A DNA stretch of 38,594 nt, taken from Zygnema cylindricum (taxonomy: Eukaryota; Streptophyta; Zygnematophyceae; Zygnematales; Zygnemataceae). Both the position numbers and the translations under genes were made by a program. Of the stretch, positions 37,320 to 38,594 are shown piece after piece. Within the stretch, counting starts at the first letter, position 1, and each line of letters begins with the position of its first letter. The notes under the pieces were generated by a model. That model searched no databases. It worked only from the letters and a program-made list of their open reading frames with translations, and was not told the DNA's origin. The stretch is taken from positions 1 through 38,594 of the forward strand of contig JBBHKE010000792.1 of assembly GCA_037447655.1 (NCBI GenBank). Direction: 5' to 3'.

Positions 37320-37450
37320 GAATTTGAACTTCATAATTTGAACTTCATAATTTGAATTTCAGAACTTGAACTTGAGAATTTGCACTCAAGAATTTGAACT
37401 CGAGAACTTGAACTCAAGAATTTGTACTTAAGAATTTGAAACTAGGGCTA
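37314..37450 (+). repeat. 3' UTR minisatellite of AAGAATTTGAACT
   Basis: About eight imperfect 14-17-bp units (AAGAATTTGAACTTC, CATAATTTGAACTT, AGAACTTGAACTCA) start in the stop codon itself (the TAA is inside the first unit CTTAAGAATTTGAAC). Confidence 0.85.
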
Positions 37451-38594
37451 TCAGCGAAGAATTTGATACGTCGAATTCTGGTTCAAGAATACTTAGCATA
37501 GAATTTGAGAACTAGTTTTGAGTGTAGACCAGTAGGAGAATCAATTCGAAAAGACGACATATCGGTTGTTTTCAAATTCTTTTTCGAGTTTTGTTTTGCA
37601 CCAATTCATTTTTTTTTACCGTATCTCTTTTTGGTGATTTTTTATCAATCTTTTATTGAAGATGGTAATTCATAGAATGGACCATAATATAACACCGCCA
37701 CCAACAATCAAATACATGTTTTGGAAAAACATGTTTTTATAAATCAAGCTCGCATAAGTATTTTTTCCTGGTTTTCGAAAACCCTCAACTCTAATAGATA
37801 TTGAAAATCGGTTTAAATTTGACCCATTTTAGTGGTAACCGTTCTCTTTATATCTTTGAATTGTTATTAGAGAAGAGAAATTACTAGCTTCGGGTTTATA
37901 TTAATGTTGATTAATTCTATATAAGTACCAAATGGCGTGGTTGGTTCTAAATTTAAATTGTTTAAAAAATTAGCAAGAAAATTAAAAATTAGGGTTAGTA
38001 ACACAAATACCAAAGGATAACAACATAAGGTCAGTGGAACTAATAAGTGAAAAAAGGTAATCAACATTAAGAAAAAACGAAAATAAGTGTTAACAATACC
38101 ATTTCAGGTCTAAGGGCTAAAATTAAGAAGGAAAGAGAAGAGTGTCAATAACTACTAACAACAGTACATTCTACTTTATTTTATTTCATTTTATAGTGTA
38201 TTACGTGACAGGACAAAACCCTACGTTACAAAAAGAGTGTAGCCAGTACCCTAGGGTCAATGTAGATTTGTTTTTTTTTTTTCTCTCTCGCTCCCTCTCT
38301 CCCTCTCTTGCTCTCACCCTCTCTCCCTCTCTTCCTCTCTCCCTCTCCCCTCTCTCCGTCTCTCCCTCTCTCTATCAATCCCTTGCTCCCTATCACCCGC
38401 GCTCCCCATCTCTCTCTCTCTCGTGTTTTCCCTCTCTCAATCTCTCCATCTCTCCCTTGCACCCTCTCTCCCTTGCTCCCTTCTTGCTTTCTCGCTCTCT
38501 CCCTCTCTCAATCTCTCCCTCCCTCTTTCTCTCTCTCCCTCTTTCCCTCTCCCTCGCTCCTCTTCTCCCACTCTTGCTCTCTCGCTCCCTCCCC
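37451..38594. other. Downstream flank: AT-rich then CT-rich tract
   Basis: No gene visible. No AATAAA was found close to the stop. 37460-38270 is AT-rich, with words shared with other introns (GTTAGTAACAC, AATACCATTTCAG). 38272-38594 is nearly pure C/T (CTCTCTCCCTCTC), which may be a simple repeat or a pyrimidine tract of a neighbouring locus. Confidence 0.7.

Noticed and set aside
38226-38462. Minus-strand Arg/Glu-rich frame in the final CT tract
   Set aside because: Simple-sequence artefact; no start context or conserved content.
1-38594. CRISPR array, bacterial operon or phage content
   Set aside because: Repeats are degenerate eukaryotic mini- and microsatellites; introns and midasin make this nuclear eukaryotic DNA.

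Overview
The window is eukaryotic nuclear DNA. It holds most of one very large, intron-rich gene on the + strand. The gene encodes midasin (MDN1 in animals, Rea1 in yeast), the AAA+ ATPase that remodels pre-60S ribosomal particles. The 5' part (AAA1-AAA4 and most of AAA5) lies upstream. The window opens inside an intron, and the first exon seen (439-649) is the end of AAA5. I could chain 41 coding exons to a TAA stop at 37317-37319. They sum to about 12.2 kb (about 4,068 residues) with frame kept at all junctions. Exons 9, 26 and 29 have uncertain edges. No second gene is visible on either strand.

Layout: AAA5 end and AAA6 (439 to about 2.9 kb); long alpha-helical linker (about 2.9-32.6 kb, many small exons); Asp/Glu-rich region, mostly one 2-kb exon (33154-35181); C-terminal VWA/MIDAS domain (35584-37319); then a 3' minisatellite, AT-rich flank and a pyrimidine-rich tract. 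Introns are GT-AG, mostly 300-1,200 bp, T-rich on the sense strand, and full of microsatellites, minisatellites and purine/pyrimidine tracts. The genetic code is standard. Lineage is not resolvable by eye: an intron-rich protist, alga or other non-model eukaryote fits. Bacteria and compact fungal genomes do not.

The most striking observation is structural. At about ten splice junctions the adjacent intron carries one or more imperfect copies of the exon edge plus its splice site, offset about 70-345 bp. Most of these decoys would shift the frame or hit a stop soon if used. The introns of this gene seem to have grown repeatedly by local tandem duplication across exon-intron borders, leaving old or degenerate exon pieces and spare splice sites. 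A second point is the AAA6 nucleotide site: Walker A has Asn where Ser/Thr is expected, and Walker B has Asp-Asn instead of Asp-Glu.
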